Part shown: positions 7,680 to 16,928 of the stretch, piece after piece
Layout: each line of letters opens with the position of its first letter
How positions within the stretch are numbered: the stretch's first letter is position 1
DNA from: Gemmatimonadota bacterium
GTDB taxonomy: Bacteria > Gemmatimonadota > Gemmatimonadetes > Gemmatimonadales > GWC2-71-9
Assembly: GCA_016874005.1 (NCBI GenBank)
Contig: VGVQ01000006.1
Location: forward strand, 62,001 to 126,000
Direction: 5' to 3'
DNA: 64,000 nt
Translations under genes and position numbers: made by a program
The notes under the pieces: model-generated
What the model was told of the DNA's origin: nothing
What the model saw: only the letters and a program-made list of their open reading frames with translations
Database searches by the model: none

Positions 7680-9052
7680 CGACGCGGGTCCTGATCGTGG
7701 ATGACGAGGCCAACATCCGGCGGATGTTGGGTGCTCTGCTCAAGTCGGAAGGGTTCGACGTGGCCGAGGCCGGCAACGGCAACGCCGCCTTGCTCGAGAT
7801 CGAAGCCTACCGGCCCGACGCGATCCTCCTCGACCTGATGATGCCTCCCGGTCCCGACGGGATCGCGACGCTCGAGAAGATCCGCGAGCGCGACGGCTCC
7901 ACCCCGGTGGTCATGATGAGCGGCAAGGCCCAGCTCACCGACGCGGTGCGGGCGATCAAGCACGGAGCGTTTCAGTTTCTCGAAAAGCCGCTGACCCCGG
8001 AAGCGGTGCTGGTGACGTTGCGTTCGGCGCTCGAGCTGACTCGGACCCAGGCGGAGAACCGCGCCCTCAAGTCTCAATTGGTCCGGCCCCGAATCGAGTT
8101 GGTCGGCAGCACCCCGGGCATCCAGCGGGTCAAGGAGGCGATCGCGCAGGTGGCCCCGACCGGCGCGCGGGTGATGGTCTACGGCGAATCCGGCACCGGG
8201 AAGGAGTTGGTCGCCAACGCGATCCACCACGCCAGCCGCCGAGCCGGTCGGCCGATCGTCTCGGTGAACTGCGCCGCGATTCCCCGCGACCTGGTCGAGA
8301 GCGAGATGTTCGGGCACGAGCGGGGAGCCTTCACCGGGGCCACCGATCGGCGGTTGGGCCGATTCGAGCTGGCCGATACCGGGACGCTGTTTCTCGATGA
8401 GGTCGGGGACCTCAATCTCGAGGCCCAGGCCAAGCTGCTCCGGGTGCTCGAGGCCGGCGAGATTCAGCGGCTCGGCGCCGAGCGGGTCCAGCGGGTCGAC
8501 GTCCGGATCGTGGCCGCCACTAACCAGAAATTGGAGCAAGCCGTGGCCGCCGGCACCTTTCGGGAAGACCTCTACTTCCGGCTCAACGTCTTTCCGATCG
8601 AGATGCCGCCGCTCCGGCAACGACTCGACGATCTCCCGGCCCTGGTTCGCCACCTGGCCGATCGGGTCCGGCCCAACCAGGCCCCGGAATTCACCGCGGA
8701 GGCGTTGGCGCAACTGGCTTCCTACGACTGGCCCGGCAACGTCCGGGAATTGGCCAACATCGTCGAGCGCCTGGCCATCATCGGCGGGGCCGAGATCGAC
8801 GCGGCCTTGGTCCGGCAGGTGCTGCCCCGGTCCGGGGCCCGGGCGGATCCCGCCGCCACGATCACCGGCCCACCCGTGGCGCAGGCCGATTTCCAGGGTC
8901 GTTCGCTCTCGAACATCCTGGACGACTACGAACGGGCCCTGCTGCAGGACGCCTTGGGCCGCGCCGGCGGCAACGTGGCGGAAGCCGCCCGGGCGCTCCA
9001 AACCGACCGGGCCAACCTCTACCGCCGCATGAAGCGCCTCGGCCTCTCATGA
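7676..9052 (+). CDS. NtrX/NtrC-family sigma54-dependent response regulator
   Basis: 458 residues, start ATG at 7676 overlapping the kinase stop. Receiver domain (about 1-120) with acidic Asp9/Asp10, phospho-acceptor Asp53 (LLDLMM) and the switch lysine in EKPL. AAA+ domain (about 145-370) with Walker A GESGTGKE, an intact GAFTGA loop for contacting sigma54, Walker B LFLDEVGD and the REDLYFRLNVFP arginine region. A Fis-type helix-turn-helix closes the protein (GGNVAEAARAL, then RANLYRRMKR). It should activate sigma54 promoters when phosphorylated by the upstream kinase; targets are unknown. Its stop overlaps the next gene (ATGA). Confidence 0.92.
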   Translation: MTTRVLIVDDEANIRRMLGALLKSEGFDVAEAGNGNAALLEIEAYRPDAILLDLMMPPGPDGIATLEKIRERDGSTPVVMMSGKAQLTDAVRAIKHGAFQFLEKPLTPEAVLVTLRSALELTRTQAENRALKSQLVRPRIELVGSTPGIQRVKEAIAQVAPTGARVMVYGESGTGKELVANAIHHASRRAGRPIVSVNCAAIPRDLVESEMFGHERGAFTGATDRRLGRFELADTGTLFLDEVGDLNLEAQAKLLRVLEAGEIQRLGAERVQRVDVRIVAATNQKLEQAVAAGTFREDLYFRLNVFPIEMPPLRQRLDDLPALVRHLADRVRPNQAPEFTAEALAQLASYDWPGNVRELANIVERLAIIGGAEIDAALVRQVLPRSGARADPAATITGPPVAQADFQGRSLSNILDDYERALLQDALGRAGGNVAEAARALQTDRANLYRRMKRLGLS

Positions 9053-10812
9053 CTGGCCGGCGTGGATGGGGTTGGGCCTGGCTCGCGGCGGCGGCGGTGT
9101 CGTTGTCGCCCGGTGGTCTGTCGGGCCAGGACAGCGTCATCGTCATCCGACCCACGCCGGCCACCGGTGACACGGCGCGGGGCCCCAGCATCGCGCCGGA
9201 AGTCGTCGAGCGGGTGCTGGCGTGGTACAACGATTCGACCACCCTCAGGTTCAACGGCAGCACCGTGGTGCCGGCCGGCAGCCGGCTGGTGGGCCGGGTC
9301 GCGGTGTACCGCGGGACCCTCCGGGTGCTCGGCCGAATCGAGGGGCCCGTGGCGGTGATCAACGGGGACCTGGTCGTCGGGGCCGGCGGCACGGTGGTCG
9401 GCGACGTGCTGGTCGTCGGCGGGGTGATCGACGTTCGCCGCGGGGGGGCGCTCGAGGGCGAGGTCACCAGCTATGAGGCCGCGGCACCGGTGGCCCGGCT
9501 CCCCACCGGACTGCTGACCCAATCGGAACGCCGGCGGGCGTTAGGCGAAATCGCCTCGGCCCAGGCTTCGTTTCGGACCGGCCGGGTCAACACCACCCTG
9601 ACCCTCGAAACCGGCCGGACCTACAACCGGATCGAGGGCCTCCCGATCGTATTCGGGCCGTCGTTGACCGTCCTCGGCACCACCAACGTCGATGCCCGCT
9701 TCGATCTCCGGGGGACCTTCCGTCCCGTCAGCGATCAGACCAGGCTCCGGGACGCGGTCGGGTTCGCCGCCTCCACCGAGTTGGCCGGGGGGGGGCCGCC
9801 AGCGCGGCGCTGGGGCGGGTTCGGCGCCCAAGCCTATCGGAAGATCGTCGCAACCGACGACCAGCCGCTCGGCCGGGGCGAGTCCGGGTGGTCGGCGTTC
9901 CTGCTCCAGCGCGACTATCGGGATCACTACGAGGCTCGCGGGGTCGCGGTCTACGGGTTCCTCCAACCAACCCGCGGTCTCCGGCTCACCGGAGCCCTGC
10001 GGCGAGACCTGGAACGCTCGGTGCCCGCCAGCGATCCGGTGTCGCTGTTCCGCAACGACGCCACCTGGCGGCCCAACCCGTTGATCGACGACGGCCACTT
10101 CCGCACCCTCCGGTTCGGAATCGACTACGACACCCGAGACGATGTCGTCCGGCCGTCGACCGGCTGGTTGATTCACCTCGACTGGGAACAGAGCAGCTCC
10201 AGCGACGCCAGTCCGGTCTCGTTGCCGGCCGAGGTCAGGCCGGCGATCGCGCCGGGCGATTACCGCTACTCGAAGCTCGCCTTCGACATCCGGCGATACG
10301 CCCGATTCAATCCCACCAGCCGGGTCAACCTCCGGATCCTGGGCGGCGGGTGGCTCGGCGGCGACCCCCTCCCGGTCCAACGGCGCCTGGCGTTAGGCGG
10401 ACCCGATGTCCTCCCGGGGCTGCCGTTCCGGGCCTTGAACTGCCGGCCGGCCGGGTTCGAGGACAACGCCGAGACCGCCCTCTGCGAGCGGATGCTCGCC
10501 ATCCAGCTCGAGGTCCGGACGCCGGTTCCGGTAGCGCTGCCGTTTCGGATCCGCCGGCCCGAGATCGCCCTGCTCCAGCAGATCCTCGGGATCGAGCAGG
10601 CCGAGCTGGTGCTGATGGGTAACGCGGGCAAGGCATGGCTCACCGGGGAGGGCCCCGGCCGAGTCCCCAACAACCGGATCCCCAAGTTCAACGAATGGGA
10701 CGCCGACATCGGGGTGGGGCTCGATTCGGGCGGACTGGGGCTCTACCTCGCCAAGGCCGCCGACAGCGAACGGGGGCTCCGATTCACCGTTCGCCTCCAG
10801 CGCCGATTCTGA
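9049..10812 (+). CDS. Outer-membrane D15-type barrel protein with an N-terminal bactofilin-like beta-helix
   Basis: 587 residues. A signal peptide ends near GLSGQ. Residues about 60-145 have short hydrophobic/glycine repeats (SRLVGRVAVYRG, LRVLGRIEGPVAV, GDLVVGAGGTVVGDV) like the polymer-forming bactofilin/DUF583 beta-helix. From about residue 180 the protein alternates beta strands and ends in Phe (RRF), the usual last residue of an outer-membrane barrel; segments such as VVRPSTGWLIHLDWE and RRLALGGPDVLPGLPFR resemble the surface-antigen (D15/BamA) barrel. There are no recognisable POTRA domains. It is co-translated with the NtrYX-like pair. A 9-G run lies inside the gene (9787-9795). Confidence 0.75.
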   Translation: MTGRRGWGWAWLAAAAVSLSPGGLSGQDSVIVIRPTPATGDTARGPSIAPEVVERVLAWYNDSTTLRFNGSTVVPAGSRLVGRVAVYRGTLRVLGRIEGPVAVINGDLVVGAGGTVVGDVLVVGGVIDVRRGGALEGEVTSYEAAAPVARLPTGLLTQSERRRALGEIASAQASFRTGRVNTTLTLETGRTYNRIEGLPIVFGPSLTVLGTTNVDARFDLRGTFRPVSDQTRLRDAVGFAASTELAGGGPPARRWGGFGAQAYRKIVATDDQPLGRGESGWSAFLLQRDYRDHYEARGVAVYGFLQPTRGLRLTGALRRDLERSVPASDPVSLFRNDATWRPNPLIDDGHFRTLRFGIDYDTRDDVVRPSTGWLIHLDWEQSSSSDASPVSLPAEVRPAIAPGDYRYSKLAFDIRRYARFNPTSRVNLRILGGGWLGGDPLPVQRRLALGGPDVLPGLPFRALNCRPAGFEDNAETALCERMLAIQLEVRTPVPVALPFRIRRPEIALLQQILGIEQAELVLMGNAGKAWLTGEGPGRVPNNRIPKFNEWDADIGVGLDSGGLGLYLAKAADSERGLRFTVRLQRRF

Positions 10813-11468
10813 TGACCCGCTACTGGTTCGCGTGCGTCGCGCTGCTTGGCGCCGGGGCGGCGCCATCGCCGGCGCAGTCGACGTCCGTGTCCGTCACCAT
10901 GTCGCTCGAACCGGTCGGTGCCCAGTCGGGGAGTTTTCGCCCGGTCGTGCAGCTCCGGAGCCTCCTGCTCGATCAGCGCTGGTACGATCCGCTCGACAAT
11001 GCCCTGCCCCTAATCCTGACCTATGATCTCAAACTGTGGCGCTCTCGCGACGGCTGGATCGACGAGTTCGTGACCACCTACTCGTGGGAAATGGTCGTTT
11101 CCAAGGAGCCGCTCCAGGAGGAGTACTCGATTGCCCTGGTCAGCGGCGGGCAAATCCGGCGGCTGGCCCGGTTTGCCACTCGCGACTCCGCCAATGTCTC
11201 CCTGAGCCGGCCCCAGCAGGTCGAAGTCGTCCCTCCCCGGCCGGGGCGATTCTATTACACCCTCGATCTCAGGATCACCGCGCTCTCCGACCGCGACATG
11301 GACCGATTGGAGCGGTTCCTCGCCGGCGATGCCGATGGTGACGAGTCGAGCCGGGGGACCGTGGTCGGCCGCGGCTTGCGGCGGGCGTTGCTCCGTCTCG
11401 CGGGCATGCCAAGCCAGATCCTGACGGCCCGGACCACGGTCTTCGAGGTGCGGCCGGAGGAGGAGTGA
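10812..11468 (+). CDS. DUF4390-like secreted protein
   Basis: 218 residues, ATG overlapping the previous stop (TGATG). A signal peptide ends at about SPAQS. The mature part is beta-rich with the pattern of DUF4390 proteins, which in some proteobacteria are encoded beside ntrYX; here too it is the last gene of an ntrYX-like operon. No catalytic motif is visible. Assignment to the family is from general sequence pattern and genomic context, not from an alignment. The stop lies 2 nt before the end of the convergent HNH gene. Confidence 0.6.
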   Translation: MTRYWFACVALLGAGAAPSPAQSTSVSVTMSLEPVGAQSGSFRPVVQLRSLLLDQRWYDPLDNALPLILTYDLKLWRSRDGWIDEFVTTYSWEMVVSKEPLQEEYSIALVSGGQIRRLARFATRDSANVSLSRPQQVEVVPPRPGRFYYTLDLRITALSDRDMDRLERFLAGDADGDESSRGTVVGRGLRRALLRLAGMPSQILTARTTVFEVRPEEE

Positions 11469-11469
11469 G

Positions 11470-12018
11470 CTACCCGCCGATGGCTCGGAGGGCGTCCTCG
11501 CCGTAGAACAGGCGGATGTACTTCGCCTGGGTTACCGTGAGCCGCCTGACCGCCCACGCGAGGTGCACGAAGTGGGGCTCCATCGGCGACCGGGCCGGCT
11601 CCATGCCGCACTCCCCGACCAGGCGATTCCCCTTTCGGGTGTTGCAGCTACTGCAGGCGGTGACCACGTTCGACCACTGGTTGCCTCCACCCCGGGAGAT
11701 CGGCACCAGGTGGTCTCGGGTCAGGCACTCGCGATGGCGGAGTTCGCTCTGGTGGCGGAGACAGTACTGGCAGGTGTACTCGTCGCGCGCGAACAGGAAG
11801 GTGTTGGTCACCTGCCGCCGGAACTTCCGGGGCACGTGGACGAACTTGACCAGCCGGATGATCGCCGGTCTGGGAAGCGCGATGCTCGCCGAACGCACCT
11901 GGTCGACTCCCTCGGCCTCGACGATCTCGGCTTTGCCGTCGATCACGAGACGCAGGGCCCGCCGGAGCGGGACCATGGTGAGGGGTTCGAACGAGGCGTT
12001 CAGGGCGAGGCACCGCAC
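11470..12018 (-). CDS. HNH endonuclease domain protein
   Basis: 182 residues from a GTG at 12016-12018, chosen because AGGAG sits 7 nt upstream and because the family begins with the ALNASFEPL segment. The N-terminal 80 residues are the conserved leader of this widespread stand-alone HNH family. The C-terminal half has zinc-binding CQYC and CSSC pairs and the HNH core TRDHLVPISRGG with N in NQWSNVVTAC. Members are found in many bacteria as solitary genes; the biological role is not established. It has its own promoter overlapping the end of the upstream amidohydrolase gene. Confidence 0.88.
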   Translation of the reverse strand: MRCLALNASFEPLTMVPLRRALRLVIDGKAEIVEAEGVDQVRSASIALPRPAIIRLVKFVHVPRKFRRQVTNTFLFARDEYTCQYCLRHQSELRHRECLTRDHLVPISRGGGNQWSNVVTACSSCNTRKGNRLVGECGMEPARSPMEPHFVHLAWAVRRLTVTQAKYIRLFYGEDALRAIGG

Positions 12019-12051
12019 CGCCGGTCTCCTAAGGGTGTCCAGACGGTAAGG

Positions 12052-12081
12052 ATTGTAGAGTCGACCGCGGTCCCGAATCAA
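12052..12081 (-). promoter_or_regulatory. Sigma70-type promoter of the HNH gene
   Basis: On the minus strand TTGATT (12081-12076) and TACAAT (12057-12052) are separated by 18 nt, giving a start near 12045 and a 5' leader of about 27 nt with an AGGAG site. The -35 overlaps the stop region of the amidohydrolase gene. Confidence 0.55.
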
Positions 12082-13361
12082 GTCACCGGACCAGCCCGGT
12101 ACACGACCCTCCCCGTTGCGTAGGTGGCCACCACCCGATCCGGCGCGGCCGCGAGGACGCCCTCTTCCGGGTCCGGCCGAGGGGGAGGGGGAGGCCCCAG
12201 GTCGACCACCGCCAGGTCGGCCCAGAACCCGGCCTCGAGGGTCCCGAAATCCGGGGCCGAGGAGAGGAGGCGGGCGGCATCGTGGGTCCCCATCGAGAGC
12301 GCCTCCCGGGCCGTCAGGCCGGCGAGGTGCCGGGCGGCCCGCATCTCGGCGAAGAGGTCCAGTCGGTCGACGCTGATGACCGAGTCGGTCCCCACCCCGA
12401 CGCGGAGGCCAGAGCGCCGGAGCGCGGCCAGCGGGGCATCGCCGTGCCGGTGCCGGCGATTGGAGACCGGGCAGTGGGCGATCGGCACTTGGCGGGTGGC
12501 AAGCAGGTCGATGTCGGCCTGGTCGAGTTGGACGGTGTGAATGGCGAGCGTGGTTGGCCCCAATACCCCGTGGGCATCGAGCCAGGCCACCGGCGAGCGC
12601 CGGGCCGCCGGTTCGGGCCATTGGAGCGCAAGCGGGGGAATCGCCCGGGCCCGCCAGGCCGAGCCGAAGGGCCCCCCACCTTCGGTGACGAACGCCGATT
12701 CGGCCGCCGATTCGGCCAGGTGCACCGCCATCGGGAGTCCGCGGGCGTTGGCCCACTCGGCCACGGCCCGGTACAACGCTGCGCTCACGGTGTACGGTGC
12801 GTGGGGTGAGACCCCGACCACGACCCGGGGTCCGGCCGCGCCCTGGGCCCGGGCGATTTGCTCGGCCAGGGCCGCCATGCTCTGGGTGACCTGGTCGGGG
12901 TGGGGTCCGAAGGCCTCCTGGTAGCCGACCCCGGCGCCGCCCTCCGCGGTGAGAGCCGCGAAGATCGCCCCGGAGTCGCCGGTGTCATAGACAAATGTGA
13001 TACCTGCCGCGAAGGCCTCTCGCACTCCCCGGCGGGCCGCCGCGACGAACCACTCGGGCTCGAGACCGGCCTTGAGCTCCCGAACGGCCCGAATCCAGTG
13101 GCTGAACTCGGCTTGGTCGACCCGGCCGGCCAGGCCGGTCAGCTCGAGATGGGTGTGGGCGTTGACGAGGCCGGGGAGCACCGCAGCGTTCGGATAGGGA
13201 TGGTGCCACGCGTCTGGGGGGGCTGGGACGGCCGGCCCGGGTCCGACCGCTTCGATCCGGCCATCGGGGCCGATCAGGATCGCTCCGTCACGGATCGGCG
13301 GCGCCGCGATGGGGAGCACCCAGTCCGCCGTGAGGCGGATCGGGCGCCGGGCTTGGGTCAA
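12078..13361 (-). CDS. Amidohydrolase (cytosine deaminase-like, SsnA/Mtad group)
   Basis: 427-residue metal-dependent deaminase of the TIM-barrel amidohydrolase superfamily. Metal ligands are visible: HTH in GLVNAHTHLEL, His in SPHAPYT, His in HLAES and Asp in GVGTDS. These are the motifs of the ATZ/TRZ group that deaminates purine-like or aminofutalosine compounds; the substrate is not determined, and aminodeoxyfutalosine deaminase is one possibility. I chose the TTG at 13361, which overlaps the PBP1A stop (TTGA) and gives the expected short N-terminus; a GTG at 13409 inside pbp1A would add 16 residues. Confidence 0.85.
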   Translation of the reverse strand: MTQARRPIRLTADWVLPIAAPPIRDGAILIGPDGRIEAVGPGPAVPAPPDAWHHPYPNAAVLPGLVNAHTHLELTGLAGRVDQAEFSHWIRAVRELKAGLEPEWFVAAARRGVREAFAAGITFVYDTGDSGAIFAALTAEGGAGVGYQEAFGPHPDQVTQSMAALAEQIARAQGAAGPRVVVGVSPHAPYTVSAALYRAVAEWANARGLPMAVHLAESAAESAFVTEGGGPFGSAWRARAIPPLALQWPEPAARRSPVAWLDAHGVLGPTTLAIHTVQLDQADIDLLATRQVPIAHCPVSNRRHRHGDAPLAALRRSGLRVGVGTDSVISVDRLDLFAEMRAARHLAGLTAREALSMGTHDAARLLSSAPDFGTLEAGFWADLAVVDLGPPPPPRPDPEEGVLAAAPDRVVATYATGRVVYRAGPVT

Positions 13362-15508
13362 TGGGTCCCGCCGGAGGAGGCCGATTTGCCGCCCCCGTGG
13401 ACCGGGCACCGCTCCGCCGGCTCGGTCCCCGGGAAGAAGAACTCCGGGCGGATCTGGTCCTTGGGGCAGGCGGCGGTCGGCAGGTATCCGGTACTGCCGT
13501 CGACCTCGAGCGAGAGGATTCCCTCCGGCATCGGCCAGGCTCCCGGGGCGCGGCGCCGTTCGTAGACCTCCCGCATCATCGCGGTCCAGGCGGGCGCGGC
13601 GAGGCGCCCCCCTTGGGCGTTAGGCATGATGGTCTGCTTCTTGTCGAAGCCCACCCAGACGCCGGTCACCAGATCCGGGGTGAAGCCGACGTACCAGGTA
13701 TCCATCCCGTCGTTGGTCGTTCCGGTCTTGCCGGCGGCCGGAAGGCTGAACCGGGACCCGACCGCGCCGGCCGCGGTGCCCCGCCGAACGATGTCGCGGA
13801 GGCCGTCGACCACCAGCCAGGCGTGCTCGGGGTCCATCACCCGCACCTGTCGCGACTCCGGCTGCCAGACGATGTTGCCGTGCTGGTCCTCGACCCGGAG
13901 GATCGCGGTGGGCGACACCCGGACACCGAGGTTGGCGAAGGTCCCGAAGGCCGAGGTCATCTCCAGCACGTTGACCTCGGAGGCCCCGATGAAGGTCGAC
14001 GGCACCTTCTGAATCCGGGTGGTGATCCCCATCTTGGCCGCCTCGCTCACCACCGCGTCGATCCCGACCTCGAGGCCGACCTTGACGGCGATGGTGTTCC
14101 GCGAGTCGTAGAAGGCCTTCCGCATGCTCATGGCGCCGACGAACCGGTTGTCGTAGTTCTTCGGCGACCAGGTCGGCTGATCCGGGATCTCGAGCTCGAT
14201 CGGGGCATCCTCGTACACGTCGCTCCACCGGAGCCCGGTTCGAATGGCGGCGGCGTAGACGAATGGCTTGAAGGTCGAGCCGGCCTGCCGTTGGCCCTGG
14301 ACCGCGCGGTTGAACTTCGAGTCGGCGAAGTCCCGGCCACCGACCATCGCCCGGACGAATCCGGTCTTGGACTCGATGGTGACGATGGCACCCTGGAGGT
14401 ACGGCGAGAAGGGCCCCTGCTCGTCTTCTTCGGCGTCCGGGTCTTTGGCGTCGAGATACTGGCGGAACGTCTTGTGGGGGTACCGACCGTTGGCCTTGCC
14501 GTCCTCGATGGCCGTCAGCTGGGCCGAGAGCGCTCGCTCGGCCGCTCGCTGCATGTCGAGGTCGAGGGTGGTGTAGACCCTGAGCCCCGATCGATACAGT
14601 TCGCTCCCGAACCGGGCCTGGAGCAGCTGGCGGACGTACTCGACGAAGTAATCGCCGACCCCGGTGAAGTCGGAGCGGGACGAGAGCGCGAGCGGGTAGG
14701 CCTTCCAGGCTTCGGCCGACTCCCGGGCCAGCTTCCCTTGATCGCGGAGCAGGTTGATGATGAGGTTACGGCGCTGGACCGCGAAATCCGGGTTACGGCG
14801 CGGGTTGTAACGAGTCGGCCCCTTGGGAATCGCCGCCAGCATCGCGGCTTCGGCGACGTTGAGCTGCCGAGCCGGTTTGCCGAAGTACCGCTGCGCGGCC
14901 GTTTCGACTCCGTAGGCCCCATTCCCCATGTTGATCTGGTTGAGGTAGAGCTCGAGGATCTTGTCCTTCTTGTAGTTGCGCTCGATCTCGATGGCCATCC
15001 GGCCTTCCCGGATCTTCCGGGTGATCCCCGCGAAACCGGTCCGCTTGGTTCGATCGATCTGGCTCGGCCAGAGATTCCCCGCCAGCTGCATGGTGATGGT
15101 GGAGAATCCCTGGAGTCGCTTCCCCATGATCACGGTCTTGAGCGATCCGAAGAAACGGACCCAATCGATCCCGTTGTGCTGATAGAAGCGGCGGTCTTCG
15201 GTGGCGATGAAGGCCGCCAGGACCGCGGGGGAGATTTGCCGAAGCGGCACCACGGTCCGGCGTTCGAGGCCGAAGTCGGTGACCAAACGGCCGTCGCCGG
15301 CGTAGACCTTCGACGCCTGATCCGGGTCGTAGGATTCGAGGCTCGCGATAGACGGACAGGCGCCGACCGGGGCGCAGACGTTGAACCAGGCCCCCACCAC
15401 CAAGGCCACGCCGAAAACGACCACCGCGGCCACCGACAGCAGCACCCGGAACCGCCAGGTCGGCGAGTACCACCAGTGCCAGAGCCACCGAATCGCCTTG
15501 GGCGCCAT
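13358..15508 (-). CDS. mrcA: Bifunctional penicillin-binding protein 1A
   Basis: 716-residue class A PBP that polymerises and cross-links peptidoglycan. One N-terminal membrane helix (about 21-41). The glycosyltransferase-51 domain has EDRRFYQHNGID, GFSTITMQLAGNLW and RKIREGRMAIEIER. The transpeptidase domain has the Ser-x-x-Lys nucleophile (GSTFKPF), Ser-x-Asn (DSRNTIA) and Lys-Thr-Gly (AGKTGTTND). I chose the ATG at 15508 so that the helix follows a short basic N-terminus; the open frame extends 28 residues further upstream into the divergent tyrS leader. A CGTTAGGC octamer (13618) lies inside. Confidence 0.92.
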   Translation of the reverse strand: MAPKAIRWLWHWWYSPTWRFRVLLSVAAVVVFGVALVVGAWFNVCAPVGACPSIASLESYDPDQASKVYAGDGRLVTDFGLERRTVVPLRQISPAVLAAFIATEDRRFYQHNGIDWVRFFGSLKTVIMGKRLQGFSTITMQLAGNLWPSQIDRTKRTGFAGITRKIREGRMAIEIERNYKKDKILELYLNQINMGNGAYGVETAAQRYFGKPARQLNVAEAAMLAAIPKGPTRYNPRRNPDFAVQRRNLIINLLRDQGKLARESAEAWKAYPLALSSRSDFTGVGDYFVEYVRQLLQARFGSELYRSGLRVYTTLDLDMQRAAERALSAQLTAIEDGKANGRYPHKTFRQYLDAKDPDAEEDEQGPFSPYLQGAIVTIESKTGFVRAMVGGRDFADSKFNRAVQGQRQAGSTFKPFVYAAAIRTGLRWSDVYEDAPIELEIPDQPTWSPKNYDNRFVGAMSMRKAFYDSRNTIAVKVGLEVGIDAVVSEAAKMGITTRIQKVPSTFIGASEVNVLEMTSAFGTFANLGVRVSPTAILRVEDQHGNIVWQPESRQVRVMDPEHAWLVVDGLRDIVRRGTAAGAVGSRFSLPAAGKTGTTNDGMDTWYVGFTPDLVTGVWVGFDKKQTIMPNAQGGRLAAPAWTAMMREVYERRRAPGAWPMPEGILSLEVDGSTGYLPTAACPKDQIRPEFFFPGTEPAERCPVHGGGKSASSGGTH

Positions 15509-15556
15509 GACTCGCAAGCTACCGATGGCCCGGTTTCGGGACCAGTGGGCACGGTG

Positions 15557-15562
15557 TAGTAT
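15557..15562 (+). promoter_or_regulatory. Candidate -10 box (TAGTAT) of tyrS
   Basis: TAGTAT ends 10 nt before the tyrS ATG; a start near 15568 would leave a leader of only a few nucleotides. No ribosome-binding site and no good -35 are visible. Confidence 0.35.
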
Positions 15563-15572
15563 TCCCGGCCCA

Positions 15573-16838
15573 ATGGGCAACCTGCTCCGCATCCTCGAGC
15601 GCCGCGGCCTCCTCCACGACGCGACCCCCGGGCTGGCCGATCGGCTCGAGCGGGGACCGGTTGCCGGTTACGTCGGCTTCGACCCCACGGCGGACTCGCT
15701 CCACGTCGGTAATCTCCTTCCCGTCATGGCTTTGGTGTGGCTCCAGCGAACCGGAGGCCGGCCGATCGCCCTGGTCGGCGGGGGCACCGGGCTGGTCGGC
15801 GACCCGAGCGGAAAACGGGACGAGCGACCGATGCTCTCGGCGGACCTCGTCGCCCGGAACGCGGCGGCCATCGAACGCCAGCTGGCCAAGTTCCTGGACT
15901 TCAGCGGCCCCGCCGCCGCCCGGCTGCACAACAACCTCGAATGGCTCGGCGGCCTCTCGCTGCTGGAATTCCTTCGCGACACCGGGAAGCACTTCACGGT
16001 CAACTACATGCTCCAGAAGGATTCGGTGAAGAGCCGGATGGACACCGGGATCTCGTTCACCGAGTTCAGCTACATGCTGGTGCAAGCCTACGACTTCTGG
16101 CATCTGTTCACCACGGCCGGCTGCGAGCTGCAGCTGGGCGGCAGCGATCAATGGGGCAACATCACTGCCGGGGTGGAACTGATCGGCCGCCGGGAAGGCC
16201 GTCAGGCTCACGGCGCGGTCGTTCCACTCCTGACGACCTCGAGCGGGGCCAAGTTCGGGAAGAGCGAGGCCGGCAACATCTGGCTCGATCCGGCGAAGAC
16301 CTCGCCTTATCGCTTCTACCAGTTCTGGCTCAACACCGAGGACGGCGACGTGGCCCGGCTGCTTCGGATCTTCACCACCCTGCCGCTCGACGAGATCGAG
16401 GCGATCGCAACCGAGCATGGTTCGGACCCGAGCAAGCGGATCGGACAACGCCGGCTGGCGGGCGACGTCACCGAGCGGGTTCACGGCCGGGCAACGACCG
16501 AACGGGTCATCGGCGCCTCGGCCGTGCTCTTCGGCCAAGCCAGCCTGGTCGAGGCGGACCGGGAGACCTTGGCGATCGTCGCCGCCGAGGTGCCTTGCGT
16601 CGCGGTCGCGCGGAGTCGGATCGACGGGGGGATCGGGATCGTCGAGGCGTTGACCGAGACCGGGCTGGCGGCCTCGAAGGCCGACGCCCGGCGCGGAATC
16701 CAGGCGGGAGGGTTTTCGATCAACGGAACGAGGGTCGGGGCCGCGGAGCGGACCATCCAGCCGGCCGACCTCCTTGCCGACCGTTTCGTCGCTCTCCAGA
16801 AGGGAAAGAAGAGCTACGCCTTCCTCGAGGTAACCTGA
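15573..16838 (+). CDS. tyrS: Tyrosyl-tRNA synthetase
   Basis: 421 residues, class I aminoacyl-tRNA synthetase charging tRNA-Tyr. The HIGH-type motif is HVGN (about residue 46), the tyrosine pocket contains the QAYDFWHL and GGSDQWGN signatures, and the KMSKS equivalent is KFGKSE. An S4 RNA-binding domain forms the C-terminus (ASKADARRGIQAGGFSINGTRV). Length matches bacterial TyrRS. It is divergent from PBP1A with 64 bp between starts. Confidence 0.97.
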   Translation: MGNLLRILERRGLLHDATPGLADRLERGPVAGYVGFDPTADSLHVGNLLPVMALVWLQRTGGRPIALVGGGTGLVGDPSGKRDERPMLSADLVARNAAAIERQLAKFLDFSGPAAARLHNNLEWLGGLSLLEFLRDTGKHFTVNYMLQKDSVKSRMDTGISFTEFSYMLVQAYDFWHLFTTAGCELQLGGSDQWGNITAGVELIGRREGRQAHGAVVPLLTTSSGAKFGKSEAGNIWLDPAKTSPYRFYQFWLNTEDGDVARLLRIFTTLPLDEIEAIATEHGSDPSKRIGQRRLAGDVTERVHGRATTERVIGASAVLFGQASLVEADRETLAIVAAEVPCVAVARSRIDGGIGIVEALTETGLAASKADARRGIQAGGFSINGTRVGAAERTIQPADLLADRFVALQKGKKSYAFLEVT

Positions 16839-16909
16839 CCCGAGGCTTGCGAGTCGCTCCAGAGGCAGTAACTTCGCCGTCCTCTTCGAACCCAGCCGCT
16901 GTTCCCTGA

Positions 16910-16928
16910 CGCCGCGTTTGCCGCGGCG
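16910..16928 (+). terminator. GC-rich hairpin after tyrS
   Basis: CGCCGCG-TTTGC-CGCGGCG, a perfect 7-bp stem with a 5-nt loop, in the 137-bp tyrS-mscL gap. There is no U-run, so it could be a weak terminator or only a structured leader of mscL. Confidence 0.35.

Noticed and set aside
12984-13007. A local AT-richer dip inside the amidohydrolase gene as a transfer boundary
   Set aside because: It is only the codon choice of a short ITFVYDTGD segment; flanking codon use is uniform.
15381-15572. An N-terminal extension of TyrRS
   Set aside because: The open frame overlaps the PBP1A gene and lacks TyrRS-like sequence; the family N-terminus begins at 15573.
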